A stretch of 64,000 bases of DNA. Source: Vinca minor. Its lineage: Eukaryota > Streptophyta > Magnoliopsida > Gentianales > Apocynaceae. The notes below the pieces were generated by a model. It searched no databases. It was given only the letters and a program-made list of their open reading frames with translations, and was not told the origin of the DNA. This document shows, piece by piece, positions 12,091 to 24,068 of this stretch. Made by a program: the position numbers and the translations under genes. The stretch is from assembly GCA_026122235.1 (NCBI GenBank), contig JAOCZM010000201.1, positions 4,104,501 to 4,168,500 of the forward strand, read 5' to 3'. Each line of letters opens with the position of its first letter. The first letter of the stretch is position 1.

Positions 12091-12607
12091 GTTTTTTTTT
12101 TCTACGGGTTCCACTATTTCTTTTATGTTATAAATTTTTTAATTAAAAAATAACAAATGTCAATTTTTTATTAATGTAACATGAAATGAGACACTGAATA
12201 GGAATAAAAGATTCCTACTACCCCACAAGCATCAAGATACATGATGTACTTGGACTGAGTTTAGTTTTGATTTGGAACTCAACTGTGACTCAAACTCTCT
12301 TTGAATTGAGTATGAGAACGAAACTTCAAACACTAACTAAATCATGGAGAAATTGGTTTAAATTTGAAATTAATTTAAAACTGAGACAAAAAATTTTTAA
12401 ATTGTGACTCACTTCAAATTTTTTTTTGGCTGAATAACTCAATTCAATTAATTGCATCAATGCTATAGCCTCTCTCGGATTCAGTTGGAAATTCTTGAAG
12501 ATAACATTGGTATCCCAAAAAAACTACGTGACGTGGAACTTATGGCTCTGATAATTCTGAAAGTCATATTCCTTTAATCTTGACAAACAGTACTTGGATT
12601 GCTATTT

Positions 12608-12795
12608 TTTTTAAAACCCGATTGGATCGGGTTTGTTACATATAGGGGGAGAAGCTGCACTGGATGAGGAAAAAAATAGCTGCAAAAAAAAGAGATTAAA
12701 AGCTTTCGCCCGCATGCAGACAGAGAGTATCGACACTCATGACGCTCAAAGTCGTAGGGCGACCGCACTGCATCGAAGCTAGGGACACTTTTGAT
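12608..12795 (-). mobile_element. tRNA-derived SINE, minus orientation, 15 bp TSD
   Basis: Perfect TSD cttggattgctattt at 12593-12607 and 12796-12810. The T-rich left end is the tail and the tRNA-like head is at the right. The short open frame across it is not a gene. Confidence 0.85.
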
Positions 12796-13149
12796 CTTGG
12801 ATTGCTATTTATGTTGTGGGGATTTATACTTCTTCCTCCGTACTATTGGAAAATTTTGTTATAAACTCGATTTATGTTTTTACATAGAGATTTTATATTA
12901 AAAATAATTTAGTATTAGAATAAGTAATTGAGAAAATTTCTTTTAACTATCTCAACAATATGATGACATAGTGTATTAAGGATTATATTATCTATTTGAC
13001 CGGTAAATCTATTATTTTTCTGTTAAATTACGATAATGTCATATTTTTCTTCCATTCCAACCCATAAAATTTGTGAGCAAGGAGAAGTCCAGTGGTGGGA
13101 AACTCCTTGACCCCTACCTAGAGTTCGACTCCCACCTTTTGCCCGTGGC

Positions 13150-13347
13150 CAGGAACGATTCTAGGGGTGTGGGATCGAGATTTTTAAAAATACTAATAGA
13201 AATAGTAATAGTAATTTTTACATGTAGTTCGGAAATTTTTAAAAAGTTCGCCCCCACCAACATTTTTTTTTGTAATTTTTATAAGTAGGTCGGTATGCTA
13301 TTGCAGAATTTTTCGCCCCCAATAAATAATTCCTGTCTTAGTCCCTG
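13150..13347. mobile_element. hAT-like MITE, 8 bp TSD
   Basis: TSD cccgtggc at 13142-13149 and 13348-13355. Ends CAGGAACGATTC and (reverse complement) CAGGGACTAAGACAGG. The interior has TTTTTAAAAATACTA and CGCCCCCA motifs shared with the other members of this group. Confidence 0.8.
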
Positions 13348-13355
13348 CCCGTGGC

Positions 13356-14217
13356 ATTGAAATTCACCCTCCGCTAATTAAAGGGAAATAAAAGAGTAAA
13401 AAACCTAAAAAAAATTACAACATTCTTCTTAGGGGTGTGTACTTTCACTAGTTTTCTATTCAAAATAATGTAATTTTCTGGCTCAGGCCACACAAATGTA
13501 AATTTCTAGCTTAGGACACACATTTTTTTTAAACAAATAATTCAATTTTTATTAAATCAACATAAAAACCTCAAATATAATCTCTATCCAAAATCGTAAT
13601 ATGTAAAACCAATGACAGCGAGATAGAAACTGCAATTCCTCAAGTGCTTTGGCAATGGGAAGTGACTTAAAGGACTGTAAAAAAGTGAAACTAAAGGGGA
13701 AAAATTATATATAAAATAAAACACAGAAAGACAGGAAATTAATAAAAAAAACTAAACACAAAAAAGAATAAAAGTCTTGAGAGAGACTTGTACTATCAAC
13801 AAAAACCGTACACATGAGAAAATAAACAAAAGAAAGAAATTTATTATGGAGGAAATAAATTCAGAAATTTTGTATAATTTTGGCCTATTTACACAACAAT
13901 TTAAAAAAATATATAGATTCACTCTATATAACCACAAACCTGTAATTAAGACTGTACTTGAATTGAGTATGATTTGAATTTAAAATTCAAATGGAGACCA
14001 GACCAAAACTAATCTGAAAGTGCAAACAGAAATCTTAGACTGGGAAAAATCCCAATGGGGACGATCCTTGTGGGTACCTGTGAGACATGAAGGCATGCGG
14101 GACCGACCCTACATGTGGATCCTGTCTCAAATTATGTGAGAGGAGTGTGGACCGTACCCACAAGGTTCTCCCCATGCCAGACCTTCCCCTTAGACGGATA
14201 ACCAATTCAATCAAAAC
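13356..14217. other. MYB gene 3' flank with one small foldback
   Basis: AT-rich sequence. 14050-14180 holds copy 2 of the ~120 bp imperfect palindrome family (GGGACGATCCTTGTGGGTAC at the left, its inverse GTACCCACAAGGTTCTCCCC at the right, CATGTGGATCC in the middle). Short open frames near 13.8 kb look random. Confidence 0.45.
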
Positions 14218-15929
14218 CTAAGAAAATTGTCCAAAAGCCGCCGGAAACCTTTGAAAATTTTGTACAATTGTTTGTTGCTGCTGATTCTGATGATGCCAAG
14301 TACTCAATGAATTATCACTTTCTGAATTATTAATATTGAAGCTTATTCCAGCTGGCGGCTTCGTCTCGCTGTAAATTTCTTGATTTTGATGCAGTAAAAA
14401 GTGAGACTGTAAATATTCATGATTCCACTTCATATCTTCTCCTTCTCCTCCTATATTCCCGTCTTTCTCGGATTTCCATGAATAACCGCCGCCATTGTTG
14501 TCAAAGAAGGTAAAATTGCTCTGCAATTCATTAATACTATTAGAACTGAGTTCCGAAACCATTTCTGATATCCCGATATTTCCGGTGGTGGGCCCATAAT
14601 TTAACTGCTGGAAACTGAAGTAGTCCTGAAATTCAGGAGGTTTCGAATTCGTGACCACGCTAATAGTCGAATCTTGGCCAGTAATAAACTTGTTATTGAA
14701 AAAATCGTCCCGGTCCATGATTGGCTCAGTCTCTACACCAGAAGCTTCTGATATTTTCTCATTGTTTTTTGAAGAAGAATTTTCTTCATTCTGAATATCA
14801 ATTTCAGAAATTGGTTGATGAGTATTTGGGATCGATTCCTTTTTTTCTTAGTTTTTTTCTTGATTGATGAGTTCCATAAGTTCTTGATTTCGTTGTCAGT
14901 TCTTCCTGGTAGTTTAGCAGCAATCTGCGACCATCTAAAATAAACAGTAGAAAGTTAAAAATAATGTTAAAAATGGATTTTTATCTAACTCATTCATTCA
15001 AAATGTACTTAAAAGGGGAAAAATTGTCAAGCCTTATATATTTCAAATACGCACGCAAACTAGTCGATGTAAGATCTTTAACACATCCCCTCACGGTCAA
15101 GGCTGTACATCTAGACCGTAAACAATAATAGGGGCACAACATCGAATTAGGTGACTCTAATAACAGGTTAAAAATTAACTTGAGTTTATCTCATTCCCTC
15201 AAAAGGTACCTAAAGAAGGAAAGATTTTCCCAAGCCTTATATATTACAAACAAACTAGTCGATATGAATCTTTTTAACAGAGAAGATTACTATAAAGGAT
15301 GAAGAAAAAGCATTATAAGGATACTAGAATTCAATTATTTTTTTTACCTGTTCCCTAAAACTGCATGCAATTCAATTATTAAACTCTCTTCTTCTATTGA
15401 AAATGTACCCCTTTTCAAATCAGGCCTTAAGTAATTGATCCATCTTAGTCTACAGCTCTTTCCACACCTCTGTAGACCTGAAAAAAAAATTTAAAAAATC
15501 ATGTATAGGCTAATACGCGATTGATAAGCCCATGGACGAAGGTAGGATTATTAGGTTGTGAGGGCAAAAAATTGGAACAGTATGCTGAACTATATATATA
15601 AAAACTGCAAAAAAAAAAATATTGAGGCGAGTTTGATCAAATATTCCGAACTACATATAAAATTTACTATATCTATTAGAATTTTTAAGTCTACTGCCCC
15701 CTCCACTCCTATCTTCGTCCCTGGATAAACCAATATCAATGTGGGAAGGTTGACCATAAGACTTTCTACTGATACCGCGACTGTGAACCATAGTACCTGC
15801 TAGTTTAGGAACTGAACTCCAGCAGCCATGACCATAATTAGTTATGTGATTAATGAGTTTTTCGTCTTCTTCTGGTGACCAAAGGCCTTTCCTTAACCTC
15901 TGCTTGTAACAGCAAGAATGCCTCCCCAT
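14218..15929 (-). CDS. R2R3-MYB transcription factor, MYB61/50/55/86 type, with two apparent +1 frameshifts
   Basis: Exons on the minus strand: 15929-15797, 15477-15348 and 14934-14218, with GT-AG junctions at the two standard plant R2R3-MYB intron positions. The start MGRHSCCYKQRLRKG and W17/W37 mark R2; LQRCGKSCRLRW, SLIIELHAVLGNRWSQIAA and KLPGRTDNEIKNLW complete R2R3. The C-terminus has the KWNHEYLQSHFLL region and Gln/Asn-rich sequence. After IKKK in exon 3 the frame is lost unless one A is ignored in a run of seven (about 14845-14851); it is lost again unless one C is ignored in GATCCC (about 14830). With both ignored, GIDPNTHQPISE follows and the frame runs to the stop, about 325 residues. 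Members bind AC-type elements and control wall, mucilage or stomatal traits. Either a young pseudogene or two homopolymer assembly errors; intact splicing and C-terminus favour error. Confidence 0.85.
14995..15275. repeat. diverged direct repeat in MYB intron 2
   Basis: A segment with CAAGCCTTATATAT...AAACTAGTCGAT occurs near 15030-15085 and again near 15230-15275. The phrase ATCTTTAACACATCCCCTCACG between them suggests a remnant of a larger element. Confidence 0.5.
15531..15723. mobile_element. hAT-like MITE in MYB intron 1
   Basis: TSD gataagcc (15523-15530) and gataaacc (15724-15731), seven of eight bases the same. Ends CATGGACGAAGGTAGG and (reverse complement) CAGGGACGAAGATAGG. Length 193 bp, within the intron between exons 1 and 2. 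Confidence 0.78.
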
Positions 15930-16435
15930 TAAATTTGCAGTTGAACTGTTTGTGAAATGGCTGGAGAAAGAGGGAGATAAAGAGAGGGAGGGAGGGAGGG
16001 AGGTGGGGGGAGTTGTGAGTTTAAGGAGGTCTAGAAAATGAAATGTTAGCCTGGTCGGGAGTCAAAAATTAAAAGGGAAGAGAGGAGCGTTAAAAAGGAA
16101 AATTTTAATATGAACCGCTCTTTTTGGGACTGATCTCACATCTTTCACTTGAGTTGAGGCGGAACTTACTTTACAAGTAGGATCTACCCCAACTCATGTG
16201 AAAGGATGTAGGTCGATCCCCATAATGACTTGATTACATGCTAAAAGTGATCCCTTAAAAATGTCACTTTCAGAAGTTGATTTGAGAATTTAGTTTTGGT
16301 GTATTTTTTAATACCGTACTCGTTTGAAATTGAATGTTAAATTTTTATATATTTTGTTTTATCATATGAGTTGTAATTAAAGAAGTACGTATTTATTTTT
16401 AAATTTTTCCTTCGAAAGTGAAAATTGTATAAAAG
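15930..16435 (-). promoter_or_regulatory. 5' leader and upstream region of the MYB gene
   Basis: Immediately upstream of the ATG is a GA/GGGA-rich stretch (15960-16013), typical of plant leaders and promoters. At 16110-16245 lies copy 3 of the ~120 bp imperfect palindrome family (CTCACATCTTTCACTTGAG against ACTCATGTGAAAGGATG). No TATA box can be assigned with confidence. Confidence 0.4.
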
Positions 16436-16572
16436 AGTCAAGGATGCCGTAATCCCAGTGGGGCAAGCCTCTACCTGTGATTAAGAGGTCCCGGGTTCGA
16501 CACCCTCTCTCTACGTGGGGTAATAAAAATTCTCCTCCTCTGGTGAGGGAGAATTTAAGGTTGTTAAAAAAC
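16436..16572 (+). mobile_element. tRNA-derived SINE, plus orientation, 15 bp TSD
   Basis: Perfect TSD aaaattgtataaaag at 16421-16435 and 16573-16587. Head with TCCCAGTGGGGCAAGCC and B box GGGTTCGACACC. Related in sequence to the SINEs at 26.4 and 31.0 kb. Confidence 0.88.
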
Positions 16573-16587
16573 AAAATTGTATAAAAG

Positions 16588-17825
16588 TCTCATCAGAGTA
16601 TTGAGAAATTAATGAATTTAACAGAACTTGTGGGGTATAACACAGATATTTATTTGTTGGAAAAGAAGGAATTTTCTAATTAATATTGATTGAAAAAATG
16701 AAATTAAAAAAAAAAAATCTTAACCACGCACAGTTAATTTTTAAACAAGCATTGATATTGACATTAAGGACTTTTAAGGTATAAAATAAAGAAGTCTTGA
16801 GTTTGTATTTTTTTTCCAAGCAATCGCCTCTTTTTAGCTATTTTTTCTTTGCCAAGATTCAAAGGACAAAAACGGTCATAATAATTGAAAATGGTTACAT
16901 CATTAGTTAACCTTTTCTGTTACGGTAAGCTGCAATAAATAAATAAAACAAAAGATATAGTAGAAGATTCGAATTTTTAGTATATCAATAAAATTATTAA
17001 ATAAAAAAAATATGATTCAACCATATGAAGTATCATTAATCTAATGATATTGTTACTACATATAATTATTTCATTAATTTATAGATAATATACTTAAAAA
17101 TTTAGTAGAAAATTCGGATTTTTTTTTAATAGTTTATCTTAGAAGTTAAATAATGAAAATACTATAATAAAAATGTTACAGATAATTCAGACAGTCTATT
17201 TCTGTCTTTTCTTTGTCCATAAAATTATCCAATTTTTTATTTTTTTTTACTGAATGTTAAAACTATCCAAGTTAATTGCATAATTAGTATAAGATAATTT
17301 CGGAAAAAATAAATATAAAAATACATATTGCACGATTCTAGCAACGCCCGAATCATGTATCTTCTTCATAGAAAGAATCAAATGGGATTAAAAATAAATG
17401 TAACATCTCTGCAAACTATAATTGATTCAGAAATATTTTATTGTCATTTTATATAATATTTTTAGCTTTGTGGAAGATTTTCTTCTCTGTCACTAATCAT
17501 ATGCGAGGATAGACCACAATAATATACGCATATAAGCACAGCCGACAATCACAATAATGTAGTTGTCCTCTTTTGAGACATAATATATAAATCTGATTAA
17601 ATTGAGTTTGTGTTTAAAATTTTAATTTCAAACTTAAATTAAATTTTCAGATTTTGTTTTCATACTCAATTCAAAACTAATTTGTATATGAATTTGAGTC
17701 TCAAGTCAAACTGAACTCAAGTCAGACACAATCTAATTAGACTTATATTATTGAACTCGCGTGAAGACAAAAGAGATTTAAAACTATTTACAGTAAACCG
17801 GCTATGCTGATAATAGTTTTTAAGG
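16588..17825. other. intergenic, AT-rich, no gene seen
   Basis: Long A/T runs and no recognisable coding sequence. No element with clear borders. Confidence 0.35.
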
Positions 17826-17834
17826 ATAATAAAA

Positions 17835-19544
17835 GGCTAGGGGTGATGATAATGTCAGAGGACAAATCATCCTGCAAGAGTAATTTATGTGTATGTGACA
17901 AAATTAACCCTCTAGCATATCAATTAAATATTTCTATTCTATTTCCTATTTTCTTTCACCTCATAATTTCTCTCATCTTTCCAATCTTTCCTCTTATCAC
18001 CATTTAATTCTTTATTTTTTTTTTCTCTCCATCTCCATTCCTTCTCTATCCCCAACTCATGAAACTTTTCTCTACCTCCATATTCATGTATTTTGAAAGG
18101 TCAAACTCTACATCCTCATCTTTCTTTGCACTATTATTTTTCGATTTACTACTGATATCATTTTTTTTAACTTCTATTTTGCGCCCTCCTATTTTATCCA
18201 CTGCTCAATCTTCTTTTGTTGATCATCGAAAATTGGATGGGACAAAAGAGACGACAGCTCTGAATGGGGCAACAGAGAAAAAAATGATTATAGCATAAAA
18301 TGATTATAGACAATACTAAGAAAGTATCTATCCTTTAACATCTCTATTGTGTGCCAAATCTGAGCAAATTAATATTATCCTAAATTAGGTTTCAATGTAA
18401 TTATGATCAAATTGATTTTTTTATTGTAAAAAAAAATGGAACGGATTAAATGGAAAACATGTATAAAATTAGGTTTCAATATAATTATGATCAAATTGGT
18501 TTTTTTTGTATTGTATAAAACAATGGAACGGATTAAATGGAAAAACTGTATAATGATTAGATGATTAAATTAAATTTTTTATTGTAAAAAATAGAGAAGG
18601 AACGGATGAGAGAGAATAAAAAATTAAAAAGAATTATGTGGAGGATAAGAGAGAAGATGGGGGAAGAGAAGAGAAATTAGGGATGAGAGAAAATAAGAAA
18701 GAGATTTGAAATTTTTAATTAATATGCTAGAGGGGTAATTTTGTCACATACATATAATTTGCTCTGGCAGGAGGATTTGTGCTATTACATTATCACTACC
18801 CAAAGGCTAGTGATGTTGTCAATGCAGATTTCCTCCTGTCAAGACAATTTGTTTTTAAATTACTAAGTTACACTTTCGGTCATTATTAATCTCTCTCAAT
18901 TAATTTATTTTTTCAATATTTTTTCCTTAATCTATTCACACACAATCTCTAATTTTTCTCTCTTATTCAAAAAAACCAGTCAATGATCTCTCCAATATTT
19001 GCTTCCCTAATATATCCACACTAAATCTCTATTTTTCTCTCTTATAATCCTAGAAGTTCACAAAAAAAAAAAAAAATATAAACCAAAATAAATTTATGGT
19101 CTAAGGTTTTCATTCATTACAACTAATAAGCAAGAAAAAAATTGTAAATTTATAGTACTTAAGAAATACGACTTTAATTATCTTATTTACTTCATTTCTG
19201 AAAAATAGATCAATGTATAAGTATGGTAAAAACATTAAAGTAAATGAATAATTTATAGTGTTTGTTTGTTTAGTTTTTGTTTTTTTGTGAACTTCTAGAA
19301 CTACAAGAAAGAGAAATTTAGAGATTAAGTGTGAATAGAGTAGGAAAGAAAATATTAGAGAAATCATGAGCTAATTGTGGGATAAGAGATAGAAAATTAG
19401 AGACCGAGTGTAATAGATTAGGGAAATAAAATATTGGAGAGAAAAATTAATTGAGAAATGTTAATATGACCAAAAGAGTAATTTAGTCATTTGAAGATAA
19501 ATTATTTTGGCAGGAAGAAATCTGTCCTGGCAATATCATTAGCC
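17835..19544. mobile_element. outer Mutator-like foldback element, interrupted by an inner one
   Basis: TSD ataataaaa (17826-17834) and atagtaaaa (19545-19553), eight of nine bases the same. The left end GGCTAG is cut off from its continuation TGATGTTGTCAATGCAG (from 18811) by the inner element. The right end, reverse-complemented, reads GGCTAATGATATTGCCAGG. The two arms match for well over 150 bp (for example TTTCCTCCTG against TTTCTTCCTG, and CTCTCAATTAATTTAT against TCTCAATTAATTTTTC). Without the inner element it is about 740 bp. No transposase was recognised. Confidence 0.75.
17841..18801. mobile_element. inner Mutator-like foldback element, 9 bp TSD
   Basis: Perfect TSD aaaggctag at 17832-17840 and 18802-18810. 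Ends GGGTGATGATAATGT and (reverse complement) GGGTAGTGATAATGT, continuing into long arms of roughly 200 bp or more (CACAAATCCTCCTGC; TGTGACAAAATTACCCC). 961 bp. The open frames inside it are not convincing genes. Confidence 0.8.
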
Positions 19545-19553
19545 ATAGTAAAA

Positions 19554-21110
19554 TCTTTCTAATTGAGCATAAAAATATTATGAAATTTCTTAATAAGATT
19601 CCCTTTTATTGCCTCCCACTTTGGAAGAATTGTCATATAATTATAATACGTGTATGGATGTTGTTTAGGCAAAAGATTTTATACGATTAATTATGGGTTA
19701 TTGCTATGTTTTTGGATAGAGTACGTCTGACCTAAAATGATACTAAGTCCAATCCCTTAATATAAAACTTTCACATGTTGCGAAAATTAATAAAGTAAAA
19801 ATGAAGATGATTTTTTTAATTAAAATATCAATATTACTCTCTTAAATAAAATTTGTGATATACAAGTCATATTTAAGATAATAATATTGAAAGATTCATC
19901 TTCCACATTTTCTCTTATAATTTGTTATCTTATGAAATTAATGAAATAAAAAAAAATAGAATTATTTCTTGAAATTAATTCAAGAAATTATTGATATCCA
20001 ATTGAACTTCTTTTTTCCTTTATCTAGTAGGAGAAAAAGAAAGATAAAAGAAAAGAAGTCCACCTTTTCTATTCAAGAAAACAAAAAACATGATGATTTT
20101 TGCAGAAAAGGTAGGGATTTGATTCCCTTCTCTTATTTCATTTTTATAACTTCTTGAGCTTTCAAGTTCATTTTTTATTATTTTTCCCCTCATTTAATTT
20201 TTACTTATATTTGCAATTTGCATTATCAATTTGGACCTTCTTATTGAAGCCATTGATAAAGATAAATTTTCTTAATTTAGCCTTCATTTCATCATCTCCA
20301 ACCCCTAATCATCTTCCTTTCCTTGAAACTCTTACATAAAAAAAATTGAGATTTTTTTTCTTCAAAAAAATTGAATTTAATCATTGATGACCCATATTAG
20401 CATCAAATCCTTGTATAAATGTCGACTAACTCAGTATGTCTTTGATTTGGTTTGAAACTCACAGTACCGTAACTTTAATAGTAATTTTGGCCTATAATTA
20501 ACCATGTCTTTACATGGTATAGAGTGAGGAATGTTTTCTCGATTGTTTAACTTTAATAGTAAATTCTGAATAACAAAGTCTGCCTGTGGGGACATAGAAA
20601 GAATACATACCATAATTTTCCATTTTTTGTACCTCTTTCTTTTTTGGGAAACATATATTAAATTCTACAACAAAAAATTTCTACCATCTTAATTTTGTAA
20701 CCATTATGATTCTAATAATGCCAAGGGCTAGAAACAACTTACATAAGGTAGATGCACTAATCCTATTACAAATGAGGGAGTCTGATTGGAAAACCTTTTT
20801 TTTTATTTTTTATTTTAGTATTGAAATAGAAAAATTATCGGATTCATATTTATTGTTTTGATTCGGAAATAAAAGTTTGAGGGCCCTCTCTTGTAAACTA
20901 TGCTAATGTCCTTCAATTTTATACATCTTTCTTCATCAAATTATTCCTTGGAATAATAATAATAATAATAATAAATTAATTAAATCAGTAAATTAATAGC
21001 ACAATTCGGCATAGGTTTATCTCCTTCCTCTGACATTATGAAAGTTCCTTGAGGCTTGACCTTAGTATAATGTCCTAATTAGAACATCCAATCCAAATAA
21101 AAGAAAATAC
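19554..21110. other. intergenic, with decayed Stowaway fragment
   Basis: No gene. 19750-19960 resembles the interior of the Stowaway elements (AATATCAATATTACTCTCTT) without clear ends. There is an (AAT)n run near 20950-20973. Confidence 0.35.
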
Positions 21111-21112
21111 TA

Positions 21113-21597
21113 CTCCCTCCATTCCAGGACACTTTGAAAAAATTAAGGAACTCAAACAAATAGTAATTTTTCCACCACAATTTTAATAATACCCCTTCCT
21201 TCCTTCCTCTCTCTCTTTCACTTTTCCAATAAAAGATATGTTGAGGGTATAATTTGAATGAATTATTAACACCTAATAAAAGACACGTAAATGACAATTA
21301 ATTCACTACAAAAAAAGACTTTTAGTGACGCATAATTTTCGTCACGAAAGGGCTTTTCGTGACGAAATTTTTCTTCGTCACCTACCGGCTGTCGGTAAAG
21401 GTCTTTCGTGACGAATCAAGAAAGAACGACTAAATTTCATCAAGAAAAGTGAGCATTAGTGACTAAATTTTCGTCACGAAGGTCTACATTTCGTGACGAA
21501 AAGTGCTTCGAAAAGTTTTGTCCTAACAGACATTTTTTTTGGTAGTGATTTGAATATATATATCTCCTAAACGACAATTAAATGAGAATGGATGGAG
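21113..21597. mobile_element. Stowaway-like MITE carrying a nested CACTA element
   Basis: Left CTCCCTCCATTCCAGGAC after TA (21111-21112); right GAGAATGGATGGAG before TA (21598-21599). A related copy at 33463-33725 lacks the CACTA insert and shows the uninterrupted site (AATTAATTTGAATA). Confidence 0.75.
21304..21547. mobile_element. CACTA-type MITE, 3 bp TSD
   Basis: Ends CACTACAAAAAAA and TTTTTTTTGGTAGTG, TSD att at 21301-21303 and 21548-21550. The interior has repeated inverted TCGTGACGAAA/TTTCGTCACGA motifs, the typical subterminal repeat arrangement of CACTA elements. 244 bp. Confidence 0.88.
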
Positions 21598-21695
21598 TAG
21601 TAAATATATATAAGCCCCATAAAGAGATGCATGTAATCTCCATACCTCATCATGAACTGGTGAGCCTAACCTTTATATAAAGTTTTATGAGCTGT

Positions 21696-21793
21696 GGGAA
21701 TCATCTGGCCCACTGGAAACGGTCGTGGGACGTAGGGCTTCGGTCCTGCGTTCGATTCCTGCATCCCCCATCCCCTCTTAAAAGAAAAAAAAA
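21696..21793 (+). mobile_element. short tRNA-derived SINE, plus orientation, 15 bp TSD
   Basis: Perfect TSD agttttatgagctgt at 21681-21695 and 21794-21808. The body is under 100 bp, with B box GCGTTCGATTCCTGC and a poly-A tail. Shorter than the other SINEs here, so possibly a distinct family. Confidence 0.82.
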
Positions 21794-21808
21794 AGTTTTA
21801 TGAGCTGT

Positions 21809-22828
21809 TTTCATTCAAGTCAACTATTGATACATGCATGCTTTAATTTTATTCTCTATTGGTTCTTTATTTGCTTCATAAGTTTTATTAGGATATACTT
21901 GGATATGGTCTGACCTAAATTTAAATTTGGGACTAAAATTTAAACTCTCTTTGAATTGAGTTTGGAAATAAAACTTAAAGTATTAGCATTTAGAATTTGG
22001 TTTTAGTATAAGATTGGTTTGAGACTAAGACCAGAATTTCAGACTGATACCCTATCCAAATAAACCCTTAGTATCATTTTTCTTTGATGTTACATTGTTT
22101 TTTGAAGTATTAATTAATAAGGTTACTATTATAATTTGAGAGAACATTATAGTTCTTATTTAACTTGATTGGAAGCTAAGTTACTTAGAGGGTAGTTTGA
22201 AGTTTGCAATCATCAAATCCACATGTTTAAGATTACTGTTTTGGCAGCAGAGAATGCCTTTCTGCTTTTGATCTTCACATTATGTTTTCTAAACCTACCC
22301 ACCCAAAAAAAGGTTTATTCATCAAAAAAAAAAGGTAGTACTATAGTGTACACATGTCTCATATTAAATTATTTTTTACAAAATAATGTTACAACTCTTG
22401 ACACAAGAGATTCTGAGTTATATGCTTAGTGAGTAACTTTTGATAAAATCTATACTATGTATCTACTTTCGTGATAATCTTATTGGGAGAAATAACTACA
22501 ATTAACAATTAACACTTAACAAATTTCGTTTTGCTAAATGCTAATTCTAAGTTGCCACTCCCTACATGGTGATTTCTGGCTAAATTGTACATATTAAGTG
22601 CAATATTGGCTGGAAACTACCGTGATCAATGGTGACGGTAGTTTTAGTCGATAAAAAATAGATGAAATATGAAAAAAAAAGATAAAGGGTATAAATAGAT
22701 CGCTAAACGAAAATTGTTAGGTGATACTTATAGTTTTTTTTTCCTAATATGATTTTCAAGATGTTAAAATAATGTGATCATTCAACGGTAAACTAATTGA
22801 AACTACAAAAAATTAATGGACATGAAAC
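21809..22828. other. intergenic, no gene seen
   Basis: AT-rich sequence with short open frames of random composition. No element with clear borders. Confidence 0.35.
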
Positions 22829-23925
22829 ACTACAACAAAAACAGTCTTTTGCGACGTTTTTGTACCGATTTTTTTTCAAACGTCACTTAAAACCAAAAAG
22901 AGTACGTTAATGCAACACTTTTTGCAAACGTCGCTACATTTGGATTTTATACAACGTTTCTTAGTGACGGTTATAGCAATTGTTGTTCATACCGACGTTT
23001 TGATATTGATTAGCGACATTTACATTCAGCGTTGTTATAAATTGTTACTTTTGTGACTCATATAGCGACATTTATATACTATGTTGTTAGATCTTCTGAT
23101 TTTTCAGACAAACGACGCTATATTTGAATTTTGTACGACATTTAATAGCGTCGGTTGATAAAATCGACATTTCCAGACAAACACAAATATAGAGATTATG
23201 TTTCTGAATTATATTTTTTAAAGAAACATTAAAGACATAAATTATAAATTTTTTAATGAGAGTGTATTAATTTTAATTTGATTCACAAAAAAAAATTAAA
23301 AAACAAAAAGAAATGAAAATAAGTGTACAATTCCAAAATTTCATTATAATAAATATAATAAGAGGAGAAATAAATAACAAATGATCAATTAGCTCAGCGG
23401 CACATTGCATGACATACATGCTGGAGGTCGCGGGTTCGATTCCCATCCCTTTGAGTAAGGGGGAATTTATTCTACATTATTCAGAGTTAGCTAGACTTGA
23501 CGGCTCTGTTTGGGTTGTCTAGGCTTCGGATCCGACTCCGATTATTCAAAGGTGGCTAGATTCGACGGCTCGGCTTGTCTAGGCTCCGACTCCGGCTCGG
23601 GTCTGACAGCCTAGTTTCAAAATATATGAATGTCGGAATGACTATTTATTCACGGTATTTATAAATATTGCAATATGTGACCTATTGCGATTATTTACAA
23701 ATATCGGCAAAAATACCTTTTGAAACACTTTAAAATGACGCAACAAACGTCGTAATAGATAGGTACGGGCGCTTGTAACAAATGTCGTAAAAAACCATAA
23801 CGACACAGGCAAATGCGACGTTTAAGCGACATTATCAATAAATGTTGGTATAGATCTATAACGACGTTTATTTGCCTTATTGCGACATATGACAAACGTC
23901 GCAATAGACATTTTTTGCTATGGTA
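22829..23925. mobile_element. CACTA-like non-autonomous element
   Basis: Left end CACTACAACAAAAACAGTCT; the right end, reverse-complemented, reads TACCATAGCAAAAAATGTCT, a decayed match. Both halves are packed with CGACGTTT/AACGTCGC-type motifs in opposite orientations, as in CACTA subterminal regions. No transposase is seen. A tRNA-derived SINE lies inside it. A TSD was not resolved. Confidence 0.65.
23381..23605 (+). mobile_element. tRNA-derived SINE nested in the CACTA-like element
   Basis: Head TTAGCTCAGCGGCACATTGC (A box) and GTCGCGGGTTCGATTCCC (B box) about 30 bp apart. The body contains a roughly 60 bp near-repeat (GGCTAGATTCGACGGCTCGG against TAGCTAGACTTGACGGCTC). TSDs were not identified, so borders are approximate. 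Not a functional tRNA gene: no cloverleaf 3' half follows. Confidence 0.65.
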
Positions 23926-24035
23926 CCACTAATCTAAAAAATTGAGAGTTTTCAATATCACATTTTTTTTTCCTAATATCACGTTTTTGTTTTCCAAGTT
24001 GTTGAGAATAATACTAAATGAAATAAGGAGGAATA

Positions 24036-24068
<33 letters not shown>

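Noticed and set aside
23382..23450. tRNA-like sequence with good A and B boxes
   Set aside because: No complementary acceptor stem or 3' cloverleaf half follows; the sequence continues into a SINE body. The same holds for the tRNA-like heads at 24.48, 16.44 and 31.03 kb.
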